Origin: Nonomuraea angiospora | GTDB taxonomy: Bacteria; Actinomycetota; Actinomycetes; Streptosporangiales; Streptosporangiaceae | NCBI RefSeq assembly: GCF_014873145.1 | Contig: NZ_JADBEK010000001.1 | Location: forward strand, 11,780,001-11,844,000 | DNA: 64,000 bases | Direction of reading: 5' to 3' | Shown here: piece by piece, positions 15,905 to 25,630 of the stretch | Position numbering within the stretch: position 1 is the stretch's first letter | How the letters are laid out: every line of letters begins with the position of its first letter | Position numbers and translations under genes: made by a program | The notes under the pieces: generated by a model | The model's input: the letters and a program-made list of their open reading frames with translations, nothing else | Told to the model about the DNA's origin: nothing | The model's database searches: none

Positions 15905-17280
15905 GCCTGCTCATCGAGAACGTCCACATCGCGCCGGTCGCCGGCCCGGAGATCCGGTCCGGCTACATCAGGATCGAGGGGGACCGGATCGCCGAGCTAG
16001 GCCCCGGGCCGGCGCCCGTCGATCCGGGCGCGGCCCGGATCGACGGCACCGGCTGCCTGGCCACCCCCGGCCTGGTCAACACCCACCACCATCTCTACCA
16101 GTGGGCCTCGCAGGGCCTGGCCCAGGACGCGACGCTGTTCGAGTGGCTGGTCGCGCTCTACCAGGTGTGGGCCGCCATGGACGCCGAAGTGGTCAACGGG
16201 GCGGCCACGGCGGGCCTCGGCTGGCTGGCGCTGTCGGGCTGCACCACCTCCAGCGACCACCACTACCTCTTCCCCAAGGGAAGGGGCGACCTGTTCGCGG
16301 CAGAGATCGAGGCCGCCCGCGAGGTGGGCATCCGCTTCCACCCCGCCCGCGGCTCGATGGACCGGGGCGAGTCGCAGGGCGGGCTGCCGCCGGACGTCGT
16401 GGTCGAGGCGCTGGACGAGATCCTGGCCGCCACGTCGGAGGCGGTGGACGCCTACCACGACCCGTCCTTCTCCTCGATGCTGCGGATCGCGGTCGCGCCG
16501 TGCTCGCCGTTCTCCTGCAGCGCCGAGCTGATGACCGAGTCCGCCGCCCTGGCCAGGGCCAAGGGCGTCCGCCTGCACACGCACGTCGCCGAGACCTCGG
16601 ACGAGGACGAGCACTGCCTGGCCCAGTTCGGGCTGCGGCCCGTGGACTACATGGAGAAGCTGGGCTGGCTGGGGCCCGACGTGTGGTTCGCGCACTCCGT
16701 ACACCTCAGCGACGACGACATCGGCAAGCTCGCCGCCACCGGCACGGGCTCGGCGCACTGCCCCTCGTCGAACGGCCGGCTCGGCGCCGGCATCGCCCGC
16801 GTCTCCGAGATGCTGCGCCGCGGCGCGAACGTGGGCCTCGGCGTGGACGGCAGCGCCTCCTCCGAGCTGACGCCGCTCGTGGGAGAGCTGCGGCAGGCCC
16901 TGCTGTTCCAGCGCGCCAGGTACGGCCCCCAGGCGCTCACGGCCCGCCAGGCCCTCGAGATCGCCACGCTCGGCGGGGCCCGCAACCTCGGCCGCGAGCA
17001 CGAACTCGGCACCCTCGAACCCGGCAAGCTGGCCGACCTCGCCCTGTGGCGCGTCGACGGCCCCTTCACCTCGGCGGTGGCCGACCCCGTCTGCGCGCTC
17101 GTCTTCGGCCCCCCGCCGCCCCTGGCGCGGGTGCTGGTCGGCGGCCGGGTCGTGGTCGAGGACGGCGAGCTGAGGACCGTCGCCCAGGACGCCGCCGGGC
17201 GCGCGGGCGCCGAGGCCCACCGCCGGCTGATGCGGCTGGCGGACGAACGCGGCCTGACCGCCGCCAAGGAGCTCCACTGA
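15901..17280 (+). CDS. Amidohydrolase, 8-oxoguanine/guanine deaminase-like
   Basis: A 459-residue metal-dependent deaminase of the amidohydrolase superfamily (TrzN/AtzB/8-oxoguanine deaminase branch). Metal ligands are visible in NTHHHLYQWASQ, LHTHVAETSDEDE, WFAHSVHLSD and GLGVDGSASSE. C-terminal motifs ATLGGARNLGRE and GTLEPGKLADL are typical. Automated annotation usually calls this group 8-oxoguanine deaminase. In this cluster, deamination of a purine such as guanine or 8-oxoguanine to feed xanthine/urate is plausible, but the exact substrate is inferred. The GTG start overlaps the preceding stop. Confidence 0.88.
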   Translation: MSLLIENVHIAPVAGPEIRSGYIRIEGDRIAELGPGPAPVDPGAARIDGTGCLATPGLVNTHHHLYQWASQGLAQDATLFEWLVALYQVWAAMDAEVVNGAATAGLGWLALSGCTTSSDHHYLFPKGRGDLFAAEIEAAREVGIRFHPARGSMDRGESQGGLPPDVVVEALDEILAATSEAVDAYHDPSFSSMLRIAVAPCSPFSCSAELMTESAALARAKGVRLHTHVAETSDEDEHCLAQFGLRPVDYMEKLGWLGPDVWFAHSVHLSDDDIGKLAATGTGSAHCPSSNGRLGAGIARVSEMLRRGANVGLGVDGSASSELTPLVGELRQALLFQRARYGPQALTARQALEIATLGGARNLGREHELGTLEPGKLADLALWRVDGPFTSAVADPVCALVFGPPPPLARVLVGGRVVVEDGELRTVAQDAAGRAGAEAHRRLMRLADERGLTAAKELH

Positions 17281-17328
17281 CCGGGAGACTAGGGTGGGAA
17301 TGTCCCGAACGAGCAGGAAGGCGATCCC

Positions 17329-17541
17329 GTGCCCGAGGAACTCCCCGACGAGCGGCTGGCGCAGCTCAAGAGCACTTTCGCGTCGATCGACACCGACGGC
17401 GACGGCTACATCAGCGAGGCCGAGCTGAAGCGGCACTTCCCTGGCCTCCCGGCGGAGGCGCTGGGGGCGATGAGCCAGGCCGCCGACTCCGACCAGGACG
17501 GCCGCTACTCGCTGGAGGAGTTCATCCGCACGGTCTCCTGA
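17329..17541 (+). CDS. Small EF-hand calcium-binding protein
   Basis: A 70-residue protein with two canonical EF-hand loops, DTDGDGYISEAE and DSDQDGRYSLEE, each with acidic residues at the calcium-coordinating positions 1, 3, 5 and 12. There is no signal peptide, so it is probably a cytoplasmic calcium buffer or sensor, like the CabB-type proteins of actinomycetes. GTG 17329 follows AGGAAGG by 8 nt. A TAGGGT hexamer at 17290-17295 may be its own -10 box. Its place in the purine cluster is odd and its partner is unknown. A strong hairpin follows the gene. Confidence 0.9.
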   Translation: MPEELPDERLAQLKSTFASIDTDGDGYISEAELKRHFPGLPAEALGAMSQAADSDQDGRYSLEEFIRTVS

Positions 17542-17606
17542 CCCTCCGGGCGGTCTCCGGAACGGGCCCCGGACGGCCCGCGCGGCGCGGGGATGTGATG
17601 ATGAGT

Positions 17607-17645
17607 CACGCCTTCCTGCCCGCTCGCACCGGGCAGGAAGGCGTG
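17607..17645 (+). terminator. Terminator hairpin between EF-hand and glycerate kinase genes
   Basis: A perfect 16-bp stem (cacgccttcctgcccg and its complement, 7-nt loop). It ends only 35 nt before the glycerate kinase start, so it could also act as an attenuator on that gene. Confidence 0.75.
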
Positions 17646-17680
17646 TCAGGACATTGTTCACCATCCTGTAGGGGTTCGTA

Positions 17681-18835
17681 GTGGTTCAGCAGGTTCTGGT
17701 CGCCCCCGACAAGTTCAAGGGGTCGCTGACGGCGGCCGAGGTGGCCGCCCGGGTCTCGGCCGGGCTCGGCGTGCCCACGGTGGAGCTGCCGGTGGCCGAC
17801 GGAGGCGACGGCACCGTGGACGCGGCCGTGGCCGGCGGGTTCAGCCGGGTCACGATCGAGGTCACCGGGCCCACCGGCGAGCGGATCTCCGCCTCGTACG
17901 CCTGGCAGGACGCCGGCGCGACGGCGGTGGTGGAGCTGGCCGAGGCGTCGGGGCTGCGCCGCCTGCCCGGCGGGCACGAGCCGCTGACCGCCACCAGCCA
18001 CGGCACGGGTGAGCTGATCGCGGACGCTGTGCGCCGGGGCGCCAAGCGCGTGGTCCTGGGGCTGGGCGGGAGCGCCTGCACCGACGGGGGAGCGGGCATG
18101 GCGCAGGCGCTCGGCGCGCGCCTGCTGGACGCCGACGGCGACGACCTCCCCCGGGGCGGGGCCGCGCTGAAGGGGCTCGCCCGGATCGACCTGTCGGGGT
18201 TCGTGGACGTCTCCGGCGTGGAGTTCGTGGTGGCCAGCGACGTGGACAACCCGCTCCTCGGCCCGCACGGCGCCGCCGCCGTCTACGGGCCCCAGAAGGG
18301 CGCCACCCCCGACGACGTCAGGACGCTGGAGGCCGGTCTGGCCCGGCTGGCCGCCGTCGCCACGGCCACCCACGGGCTGATGGGCGCGGTCGAGCACGAC
18401 GACACGCCGCGCGCGATGGGCGTGGCGGGCGCGCCGGGGGCGGGGGCGGCCGGCGGGGTGGGGTTCGCCGCGCTGGCGTTCCTGCACGCCGAGCTGCGGC
18501 CCGGCATCGGCTACCTGCTCGACCTGCTCGGGTTCGGCGAGCTGGTCAAGGACGCGCGGCTGGTGATCACGGGCGAGGGCTCGCTGGACGAGCAGTCCCT
18601 GCGCGGCAAGGCCCCCGTCGGGGTGGCGCGGGCCGCGGCCGAGGCGGGCGTCCCCGTGGTGGCCGTCTGCGGGCGCCGCACGCTCACCGACGAGGAGCTG
18701 CGGGCGGCCGGCATCGAGGCCGCCTACGCCCTCACCGACCTCGAACCCGACCCCGAACGCTGCATGGCCGAGGCCGGGCCCCTGCTCGAACGCCTGGCCG
18801 CGCGGCTGGCCGCCGTCCATCTCCAAGGGGACTAG
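17681..18835 (+). CDS. glxK: Glycerate kinase (GlxK/GarK family)
   Basis: It phosphorylates glycerate made from glyoxylate, the end product of allantoin breakdown, and so links purine catabolism to glycolysis. The 384-residue protein has the family start VLVAPDKFKGSLTAAEVA. Other family motifs are PVADGGDGTVDA, LGLGGSACTDGGAGMAQALGARLLD, ASDVDNPLLGPHGAA and VKDARLVITGEGSLDEQSLRGKAP. The GTG follows AGGGG. Its stop TAG touches the allantoinase ATG. The hairpin just upstream separates it from the EF-hand gene. Confidence 0.94.
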   Translation: MVQQVLVAPDKFKGSLTAAEVAARVSAGLGVPTVELPVADGGDGTVDAAVAGGFSRVTIEVTGPTGERISASYAWQDAGATAVVELAEASGLRRLPGGHEPLTATSHGTGELIADAVRRGAKRVVLGLGGSACTDGGAGMAQALGARLLDADGDDLPRGGAALKGLARIDLSGFVDVSGVEFVVASDVDNPLLGPHGAAAVYGPQKGATPDDVRTLEAGLARLAAVATATHGLMGAVEHDDTPRAMGVAGAPGAGAAGGVGFAALAFLHAELRPGIGYLLDLLGFGELVKDARLVITGEGSLDEQSLRGKAPVGVARAAAEAGVPVVAVCGRRTLTDEELRAAGIEAAYALTDLEPDPERCMAEAGPLLERLAARLAAVHLQGD

Positions 18836-20140
18836 ATGATCGATCTGGTGATCCGATCCCGCCGCACCGTCACCCCCGAGGGTGAGCGGGCGGCGGCGGT
18901 GGCCGTGCGCGGCGAGAAGATCGCGGGCCTGTACGACTACGCCGCCCCGCTCGACGCCGCCGAGGACATCGACCTGCGCGACCTGGCCCTGCTCCCCGGC
19001 CTGGTCGACACCCACGTTCATGTCAACGAGCCGGGGCGGACGCACTGGGAGGGGTTCGGCTCGGCGACCAGGGCGGCCGCCGCCGGAGGCGTCACCACGA
19101 TCCTCGACATGCCGCTCAACTCCCTCCCGCCCACCGTGAACGTGCCCGCCTTCGAGGCCAAGCTGCGGGCCGCCGAGGGCCAGTGCCACGTGGACGTGGG
19201 CTTCTGGGGCGGGGCCGTGCCGGGCAACGTCAAGGACCTCGCGCCCCTGCGCGAGCGCGGTGTCTACGGGTTCAAGTGCTTCATGTCGCCGTCGGGGGTG
19301 GAGGAGTTCCCGCCGCTCGGCGACTCCGAGCTGCGGGAGGCGCTGGCCGAGGTGGCCGCGGTCGGCGGGGTGATGGTGGTGCACGCCGAGGACCCGGCGC
19401 TGCTCTTGGAGCCGGCCGGGCCGACGTACCGGGAGTTCCTGGAGTCGCGGCCGGGAGAGTCGGAACGCAGCGCCGTCGCGCGGGTGGTGGAGCTGGCGGC
19501 GCTGACCGGCGCCCGGGTGCACATCCTGCACGTCTCCAGCGCCTCCTGCCTGGAGGTGCTGGAGTCGGCGCGGGCCGAGGGGGTGGCGGTCACGGCGGAG
19601 ACGTGTCCCCACTACCTGACGCTGGCGGCCGAGCGGGTGCCCGAGGGGGCGACCGCGTACAAGTGCTGCCCGCCCATCCGCTCCGAGGCCAACCGCGACC
19701 TGCTGTGGGACGGGCTGGCCAGGGGCGTGCTGAGCTGCGTCGTGTCCGACCACTCGCCCTCGACCGCCGACCTCAAGGTGCCTGACTTCGCCGCCGCCTG
19801 GGGCGGCATCGCCTCGCTCCAGCTCGAGCTGCCGGCGGTCTGGACGGAGGCGTCGCGGAGGGGGTACGGGCTGGGGGACGTGGTGCGCTGGATGTCAGCC
19901 AATCCGGCGACGATGGCCGAAATTTCCGGAAAAGGCGGGATAAAGCCGGGTAATGATGCCGATCTGGTGGCATTTGACCCGGCCGCCGACAACCCCGTGG
20001 ACGCCGCGCGCCTGCACCACAAGAACCCGGTCACCCCGTACCACGGCCGGGTCCTCAAGGGCGCCGTCCTGACCACCTGGCTGCGCGGGCGGCCCGTGGA
20101 CGACGTGCCGCACGGACGATTCCTGTTGGGAGAGCAGTAG
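18836..20140 (+). CDS. allB: Allantoinase
   Basis: It hydrolyses allantoin to allantoate. The 434-residue amidohydrolase has metal ligands in LPGLVDTHVHVNEPGRTHWEGF, the carboxylated lysine in YGFKCFMSPSG, and further His/Asp in VVHAEDPALL, HILHVSSA, TAETCPHYL and VVSDHSPS. It starts directly at the glycerate kinase stop, and allantoicase follows after 2 nt. A short AT-rich patch (about 19915-19975, gaaatttcc and ggataaagcc) stands out against the very GC-rich gene but keeps the frame and family sequence. Confidence 0.95.
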   Translation: MIDLVIRSRRTVTPEGERAAAVAVRGEKIAGLYDYAAPLDAAEDIDLRDLALLPGLVDTHVHVNEPGRTHWEGFGSATRAAAAGGVTTILDMPLNSLPPTVNVPAFEAKLRAAEGQCHVDVGFWGGAVPGNVKDLAPLRERGVYGFKCFMSPSGVEEFPPLGDSELREALAEVAAVGGVMVVHAEDPALLLEPAGPTYREFLESRPGESERSAVARVVELAALTGARVHILHVSSASCLEVLESARAEGVAVTAETCPHYLTLAAERVPEGATAYKCCPPIRSEANRDLLWDGLARGVLSCVVSDHSPSTADLKVPDFAAAWGGIASLQLELPAVWTEASRRGYGLGDVVRWMSANPATMAEISGKGGIKPGNDADLVAFDPAADNPVDAARLHHKNPVTPYHGRVLKGAVLTTWLRGRPVDDVPHGRFLLGEQ

Positions 20141-20142
20141 AT

Positions 20143-21093
20143 TTGCCAGGCTTCAGCACCCTTCCCGACCTTGCCCTGCGCACGCTGGGCGGCTCCGTCG
20201 TGGCGGCCAGCGACGAGTCGTTCGCGGAGAAGGAGAGCCTGATCCGGCCGGGGCGGCCCGGCTTCCAGGCGGAGACGTTCGGGAACAAGGGCCAGGTCTA
20301 CGACGGGTGGGAGACCCGCCGGCGCCGCTCACCCGGCCACGACTGGGCCCTGGTACGGCTCGGCGTCCCCGGCGTGATCCGGGGCGTGGTGATCGACACG
20401 GCCTGGTTCAAGGGCAACTACCCGCCCCACGCCTGCGTCGAGGCGGCCTCGGTCGAGGGCCACCCCTCCCCGGACGAGCTCGAGGCCGCTCAGTGGACGG
20501 AGATCGTGCCCCGGTCCGAGCTCACCGGCGACAGCGAGCACCACTTCGCCGTCACCGACGAGCGCCGGTTCACCCACGTGCGGCTGAACATCTTCCCCGA
20601 CGGCGGCGTCGCCCGCCTCCGGGTGCACGGGGAGGCCCGGCCCGACCTGTCCGTGTACGACGGGCTCGGCCTCGACCTGGCCGCGCTCGCGAACGGCGCC
20701 CTGGTCACCGCCTGCTCCGACGAGTTCTACTCGGCCCCCAACAACGTCATCGCCCCCGGCCTGGCCCGCCACCAGGCAGAGGGCTGGGAGACCGCCCGCC
20801 GCCGCGGCGAGGGGAACGACTGGCTGGTCATCCGGCTGGCCGGGCGCGGCGTGATCGGGCTGGCCGAGATCGACACCACGAACCTGCTGTTCAACGCGCC
20901 GGGCGCGGTCTCGCTGACGGGTCTGGACGGTGACCGGGAGGTGGAGCTCCTCCCGAGGACCCGCCTGCAGCCCGACACCCCGCACCGCTTCCGCCTGGCC
21001 CACCCGGACCCGGTCACGCACGTACGAGTGGACATCTACCCGGACGGCGGCCTCGCCCGCGTCCGCCTCCACGGCCACCTCGCCACCCCCTGA
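20143..21093 (+). CDS. alc: Allantoicase
   Basis: It splits allantoate into ureidoglycolate and urea. The 316-residue protein is made of two related allantoicase domains. Each has a DEF/DES segment (VAASDESFAEKESL, VTACSDEFYSAPNNVI), a GWETRRRR / GWETARRRGEGNDW motif and an ending IFPDGGVARLRVHG / IYPDGGLARVRLHG. The TTG start lies 2 nt after the allantoinase stop and follows GGGAGAG. It is the last gene of the purine run. No ureidoglycolate lyase or urease gene is visible here, so those steps are encoded elsewhere. Confidence 0.94.
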   Translation: MPGFSTLPDLALRTLGGSVVAASDESFAEKESLIRPGRPGFQAETFGNKGQVYDGWETRRRRSPGHDWALVRLGVPGVIRGVVIDTAWFKGNYPPHACVEAASVEGHPSPDELEAAQWTEIVPRSELTGDSEHHFAVTDERRFTHVRLNIFPDGGVARLRVHGEARPDLSVYDGLGLDLAALANGALVTACSDEFYSAPNNVIAPGLARHQAEGWETARRRGEGNDWLVIRLAGRGVIGLAEIDTTNLLFNAPGAVSLTGLDGDREVELLPRTRLQPDTPHRFRLAHPDPVTHVRVDIYPDGGLARVRLHGHLATP

Positions 21094-21202
21094 CCGCCCG
21101 CGCCTGGCCTGCGGCCTGGGTGGGCGGACTTCAGGCATCGTGCGATCGCCCTCATCCGCCCTCACCTCCCGAAGGGACCGCACCCCTCGCCCAAGGCGGG
21201 CC

Positions 21203-23134
21203 TCACTGCCAGAGGACGACCGTGCTCCCCTGCGGCCGCTCGCTGTTGGGCAGCGGCCGCTGGAACTGGACCACCCCGCGGTTGCCCAGCCGCTGCACCC
21301 GCACCTTGAACCCCAGTGCCTCTAACTCCGCCTTGGCGTCCCCGATATTCTTTCCGATCACCGCCGGAACCAGGGCGAACTGCTGGTCGTCGCGGGCCTG
21401 GTTGTCCCCGTTGCGGTTGAGCCAGTCCCAGAAGTCCCGCTGGCACCGCGCCACCGTGATCATGACCTGCGCGCCCTTGTCCACCTCGGACTTGGCCTTG
21501 GGCGTCTGCGCGATGACCGTGCACGGCTCGGCGTCGTCGTCCACCTCGTTGACCTGCACCTGGAAGCCCAGGCCGCCGAGATATTGGGCGGCCTCGTCCT
21601 TGGGCATGTTGTCGACGTCAGGCATGACCATCCCGGCACTGACGTAGATGTCGACCCTGGCGCTCTGGCGCACCTTCTCGCCGACCTGCGGCGAGGTGCG
21701 GATGACCTTGTCCCGCTCGATCTCCTGGTTGGCCAGCCGCTTGACGACGCCCACGGTCAGCCCGGCCTCGGCGATCTTGGCGCGGGCCTGGTCGCCGGTC
21801 ATGCCCTCGGTGTTGGGCACGACGATGCGCCTGGGCCCGAGCGAGGGGACCAGCGTGATCGTGGTGCCCTTCTCCACCTCGGCGCCGAACGCCGGGTCGG
21901 TGCGCAGGATCAGGCCCGCGGCCGTCTTCTCGTCGTTGCGGCCTTCGGCTTCCTGCACCTTGAGCCCGGCCGCGGCCGCGCTCTTCCTGGCCAGCGCCAG
22001 GTTCTTGCCGACCAGGTCGGGCACGGAGACCATCTCGGGCTGCGCGAAGTACCAGCCGGTCACCCCGACCGCGACCACCATCACTCCGGCGAGCAGCACC
22101 AGGAACCAGTGGGGCTTGAACCCCGCCCGCCGCGCCGGAGGCGGCACCTCCGTCCGCGGCTGGATCATGGTGTGGGCGGGGGCGGGCTGGGGCATCGAGG
22201 CGGCGCCGGAGGCGTTGAAGACCTGCGTCCGCGCGTGTGGGGCCGCAGAGGGCCCCTGCGGGTGTGAGCCCGGCGGGTTGGTCAGGCGCGGCAGCATCCG
22301 GTGCGTCTCGACGGCGGCCACGAGCATCGCGGTCGCGTCGGCGGGGCGCTGGTCCGGCTCGCGGGCCGTCGCCTGGGCCACCAGCGTGTCGATCAGCGGC
22401 GGCACGTCGTGGACGACCGACGACGGCGCGGGCACGGTGTCGTGGACGTGCCGGTAGGCCACCGACATGGGCGTCGCGCCGTCATACGGCTGCTGGCCGG
22501 TGACCAGCTCGAACAGCATGATGCCCGCGGCGTAGACGTCGCTGCGCACGTCGGCGGCGCCGGTGGTGACCTGCTCGGGCGCCATGTAGCCGATGGTGCC
22601 GATCATCACGCCGGTGCGGGTCTGGTTGGTGGCCTCGATGGCCCGGGCCAGGCCGAAGTCGACGACCTTGACCCGGCCGTCGTCGGTCATCAGGACGTTC
22701 TCCGGCTTGACGTCGCGGTGGACCATCCCGGCCTGGTGGGCCGCGCCGAGGGCGGCGAGCACCGGGATCATGATCTCCAGCGCCTCGCGGGCGGGCAGCC
22801 TGCCGCGCTCGCGCAGGATGTCGCGCAGCGTCTTGCCGGGCACGTACTCCATCGACAGGTAGACGACATCGGTGTCGGTGCCCTGGTCGAAGACGTGCAC
22901 CACGTTGGGATGGGAGAGGCGGGCAACCGACTTGGCCTCGCCGATGAACCTGCGCACGAACGCGGGGTCCTCGGCCAGCGAGCGGTGCATGACCTTCAGC
23001 GCCACCGTCCGGTCCAGGCGGACGTCCAGCGCGAGGTAGACGGTCGCCATACCGCCCCGGGCGATCCGGCTCTCGATGCGGTAGCGCCCATCGAGGAGCC
23101 GCCCGACCAGGGGGTCCGCAGTCGTCGTATCCAC
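21203..23134 (-). CDS. PASTA-domain Ser/Thr protein kinase (PknB/PknL-like)
   Basis: A membrane kinase of about 643 residues. The N-terminal kinase domain (residues about 15-275) has the glycine loop ARGGMATVY, Lys47, HRDVKPEN with catalytic Asp141, and DFG at 159-161. A Pro-rich linker leads to one membrane helix (343-363), then four extracellular PASTA repeats (starting near 369, 438, 506 and 590) of the kind that bind peptidoglycan or lipid II. GTG 23134 gives the expected N-terminus. The Rv2175c-type gene lies a few genes away, recalling the PknL-Rv2175c kinase-substrate pair of Mycobacterium tuberculosis; mycobacterial PknL has no PASTA repeats, so the assignment is by context. Confidence 0.93.
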   Translation of the reverse strand: MDTTTADPLVGRLLDGRYRIESRIARGGMATVYLALDVRLDRTVALKVMHRSLAEDPAFVRRFIGEAKSVARLSHPNVVHVFDQGTDTDVVYLSMEYVPGKTLRDILRERGRLPAREALEIMIPVLAALGAAHQAGMVHRDVKPENVLMTDDGRVKVVDFGLARAIEATNQTRTGVMIGTIGYMAPEQVTTGAADVRSDVYAAGIMLFELVTGQQPYDGATPMSVAYRHVHDTVPAPSSVVHDVPPLIDTLVAQATAREPDQRPADATAMLVAAVETHRMLPRLTNPPGSHPQGPSAAPHARTQVFNASGAASMPQPAPAHTMIQPRTEVPPPARRAGFKPHWFLVLLAGVMVVAVGVTGWYFAQPEMVSVPDLVGKNLALARKSAAAAGLKVQEAEGRNDEKTAAGLILRTDPAFGAEVEKGTTITLVPSLGPRRIVVPNTEGMTGDQARAKIAEAGLTVGVVKRLANQEIERDKVIRTSPQVGEKVRQSARVDIYVSAGMVMPDVDNMPKDEAAQYLGGLGFQVQVNEVDDDAEPCTVIAQTPKAKSEVDKGAQVMITVARCQRDFWDWLNRNGDNQARDDQQFALVPAVIGKNIGDAKAELEALGFKVRVQRLGNRGVVQFQRPLPNSERPQGSTVVLWQ

Positions 23135-23141
23135 CCCGCTG

Positions 23142-23147
23142 AGTTTA
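23142..23147 (-). promoter_or_regulatory. -10 box of a leaderless promoter for the PASTA kinase
   Basis: TAAACT on the minus strand, 7 nt before the GTG start. This supports the chosen start over upstream in-frame codons. Confidence 0.5.
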
Positions 23148-23230
23148 CGGGCGTTTTGCCACTGGGAGGGCCTCGCCGCCCGAAACCGATGCTGAGACGT
23201 TCCCGTTGGAACGTCCCAGCTCCCCACGCG

Positions 23231-24273
<1,043 letters not shown>

Positions 24274-24277
<4 letters not shown>

Positions 24278-25464
24278 GAAATATCCCGAAATCTCCCGGG
24301 CGAGCACATTGCCGCGAGCTCGCCCTCTTCGCCCAGCAGGATGTCCGCCGTGAGCGGCGCCAGCAGCACGCCGCCCCGGTGATGGCCGGTGGCCAGCGCC
24401 AGCCCCGGGGTGCCGCTCGGGCCGATGAGCGGCAGGTTGTCCGGCGTGCCCGGCCGCAGCCCGGCCACCACGTCGGAGACCTCCAGCTCGGTGATGCCCG
24501 GCACCAGCTCCCGGGCGTCGCGCAGCAGCTCGTAGAGCCCGCCCGCGGTCACCCTGGTGTCGAAGCCCATCTCCTCCTGGGTGGCCCCGACCACCAGCTC
24601 GCCGTCGCCCCGGGGGACGAGGTAGACCGGCGTGCCGTGCACCGTGCCCCGGACGCACCGGGTGAGCAGCGGCTGCGGCGAACGCAACCGCATGATCTGC
24701 CCCTTGACCGGCCGGACCGGCACCTCGGCCAGCCCGGCGCTCCACGCCCCGGCCGCCAGGATCACCCGATCCGCCCGCAGCTCGGCCCGCCCGTCGTCGT
24801 CGCCGGGCGGCTCCAGGCGTACCCCTGTGACCTGGCCCCCTGTGACCTGGCCCCCTGTGACCTGGCCGCCTGTGACCTGGCCCCCTGTGACCTGGCCGCC
24901 TGTGACCTGGCCGCCGTCGCGCAGCAGCTCGGCGACGCGCGCCCGTACGAGCCGGACTCCCCGCCGGTCGAGCGCGGCGAGCAGCGCCGCCGTCACGCGG
25001 CGCGGGTCCACCCAGGAGTCGCCGGCGGCCAGCAGCCCGCCCCGCACCGAGGGGGCCAGCATGGGCTCCAGCCGGCGGCACTCGCGGCCGGTCAGCCGCT
25101 GGACGGGCAGCTCCAGCTTCTCCAGGTACGCGGCCAGCTCGTCCAGCGCGGCCAGGTCGTCCGCCCCGAACGCCACGTCGAGCGTCCCCTCGGAGCGCAG
25201 GTCCAGGGCCTCGGCGCCGGGCAGCCCCGCGTCGGCGGCCAGCTCGGCGGCGAAGCCGGGCCAGCGGCGCAGCGAGGCCACGCCGAGCCGCAGCAGCGGC
25301 ACCTCCGTGTAGGTGACCTCGCTGACCGGCGCCAGCATCCCCGCCGCCGCGTGTGAGGCCCCCGAGGCGGGCGCAGGGTCCACCAGCGTGACGGGCCGCC
25401 CTTCGCGGGCCAGCCGCCAGGCCAGGGAGAGGCCGACGACCCCGCCGCCCACGATCACATCCAT
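24274..25464 (-). CDS. thiO: Glycine oxidase ThiO
   Basis: An FAD-dependent glycine oxidase of 396 residues that makes dehydroglycine for thiazole synthesis. The N-terminal Rossmann motif is VIVGGGVVGLSLAWRLAREG. AGMLAPVSEV, DSWVDPRRV, VKGQIMRL and GLRPGTPDNLPLIG are family motifs, and a C-terminal TGHHRGGVLLAPLT binds FAD. A run of six GGQVT pentapeptides (residues about 185-214) interrupts the substrate domain and is encoded by a 15-bp minisatellite. ATG 25464 follows GGGAG at the end of the TPP riboswitch. Confidence 0.94.
24823..24912 (-). repeat. 15-bp coding minisatellite in thiO
   Basis: Six near-identical 15-bp units (core tgtgacctgg) encode tandem GGQVT pentapeptides. Only third-position changes (ccc/gcc) separate the copies, which suggests recent expansion with the frame kept. 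Confidence 0.93.
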
Positions 25465-25466
25465 CC

Positions 25467-25566
25467 GCGCTCCCTTCGCCGGCATGATCCGGATCAGGTG
25501 TCTTGCGGTCGAAGGCCCGATGGCAGCCTTCCTCTCAGCCCGGTCACGGCCGGACTCCCGCGCGTC
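25467..25566 (-). ncRNA. TPP riboswitch (THI element)
   Basis: Conserved THI-box sequences are present on the minus strand in order: GCGGGAGTCC at the 5' side, GGGCTGAGAGG (the CUGAGA core), and ACCTGATCCGGATCATGCCG followed by GCGAAGGGAG. The last element contains the thiO Shine-Dalgarno 6 nt before the ATG. Thiamine pyrophosphate binding would therefore hide the ribosome site and repress thiOSG at translation. Confidence 0.96.
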
Positions 25567-25617
25567 TTACGCCCCCAGCCTACGGCCTCGCTGCGACACC
25601 CGGACACCGGCCCACGT

Positions 25618-25623
25618 TAGGGT
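25618..25623 (+). promoter_or_regulatory. -10 box of a leaderless promoter for the FAD oxidoreductase
   Basis: TAGGGT ends 7 nt before GTG 25631 and only 1 nt before ATG 25625. This favours the GTG as the real start. Confidence 0.5.
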
Positions 25624-25630
25624 CATGAAC

